Positions 63,801-64,000 of a stretch of 64,000 bases of DNA are shown here, piece by piece. Origin of the DNA: Colocasia esculenta (Eukaryota; Streptophyta; Magnoliopsida; Alismatales; Araceae). The DNA is taken from the NCBI GenBank assembly GCA_014218235.1, contig CM024758.1:71620206-71684205 (forward strand), in the 5' to 3' direction. A program made the translations under genes and the position numbers. Position 1 is the stretch's first letter, and the number at the start of each line of letters is the position of its first letter. Under the pieces are notes generated by a model. That model did not search any database, had not been told where the DNA came from, and worked only from the letters and a program-made list of their open reading frames with translations.

Positions 63801-64000
63801 GACGGACTCCGAGCGCGGAGATTAGCTAGCGTTGGAGTTTCTTTGAGATTGTGTATTTCATAAGTATGTAATGAACATTGTATTAGAGTACTATGAAAAG
63901 AATGTAAAAGTGTGGACAATTGTATTTCCATTTCAGCAATTTAAATTATGTGAACTCTTAGTTCCTTTTGTTAATTGCAAATTGCATGTATGTTTAATGT
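60894..64000 (+). repeat. Tekay-B 3' LTR, last part off-window
   Basis: It starts TGTAAGGCCCTC and is collinear with 52702-55812 to the last base. About 165 bp should remain past 64000, ending GGGCCGTCACA. Differences from the 5' LTR are mainly single-base length changes in homopolymers. ORFs inside (for example 61027-61677) duplicate those of the 5' LTR and are not genes. Confidence 0.93.

Larger units (their letters stand above)
52702..64000 (+). mobile_element. Tekay-B: young chromovirus, runs off the right edge
   Basis: The 5' LTR (52702-55978), PBS, gag, protease, RT, RNase H, integrase, chromodomain, polypurine tract and most of the 3' LTR (60894-64000) are all present in order. The LTRs are nearly identical apart from one-base homopolymer differences. 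The catalytic residues checked in protease, RT and integrase are intact. It is inserted in SIRE-2 RT after CCAATCATACC; the duplication is probably ATACC. Confidence 0.92.

Overview
The window is plant nuclear DNA made entirely of nested retrotransposons. I found no host gene, tRNA or rRNA. It holds Ty3/gypsy elements of the chromodomain (Tekay/Del-like) and dual-RNase-H (Tat-like) types, Ty1/copia elements of the Sirevirus (SIRE) type with an env-like ORF, an L1-type LINE, and solo or partial LTRs. This mix suggests a repeat-rich, probably eudicot, genome in pericentromeric or other heterochromatic DNA. The species cannot be named from this sequence. Names such as Tekay-A or SIRE-1 are local labels.

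Layout. 1-1462: 3' part of an LTR. 1463-23245: a minus-strand Tat element (Tat-A) with gag, protease, G-patch, RT, RNase H, archaeal-type RNase H, integrase and 5' LTR; its 3' LTR lies left of the window. Its archaeal-type RNase H is split by a plus-strand composite chromovirus (Tekay-A, 4446-13732) flanked by the 5-bp duplication GGTGA. Tat-A itself sits in a minus-strand Tekay-type LTR (Tekay-D, 23246-25861), which sits in the gag of a second Tat element (Tat-B, 25862-28288). 28289-34769: a degraded, internally deleted chromovirus with two LTRs (Tekay-C). 34770-36359: LINE fragment. 36360-37917: a Sirevirus LTR (SIRE-3).

From 37918 rightward a second stack opens: SIRE-1 (its LTR holds a 1317-bp solo LTR with duplication CTTGA), then a GC-rich Tekay-type LTR (Tekay-E), then SIRE-2, then a very young chromovirus, Tekay-B (52702 to beyond 64000). 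Only the left sides are visible, so the right halves should follow in reverse order past 64000.

Three observations stand out. (1) Most LTRs here, across Tekay, Tat and Sirevirus lineages, carry arrays of short near-perfect inverted repeats or paired CG-centred palindromes (cores GACGTC, GTCGAC, ATCGAT). Where a TATA-like box can be found, an array lies upstream of it, and in Tekay and Tat a second array lies downstream. Such palindromes are known for Sireviruses; the parallel in chromoviruses and Tat elements is not familiar to me. (2) Tekay-B gag appears to contain two small spliceosomal introns (81 and 76 bp) that the homologous Tekay-A gag lacks, at least at the second site. (3) The two Tekay-C LTR copies end at the same unexpected nucleotide, inside what looks like an LTR-RT fusion, suggesting that a deleted copy replicated with a new primer site. 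Many frameshifts in Tekay-B look like single-base homopolymer errors of a long-read assembly rather than decay.
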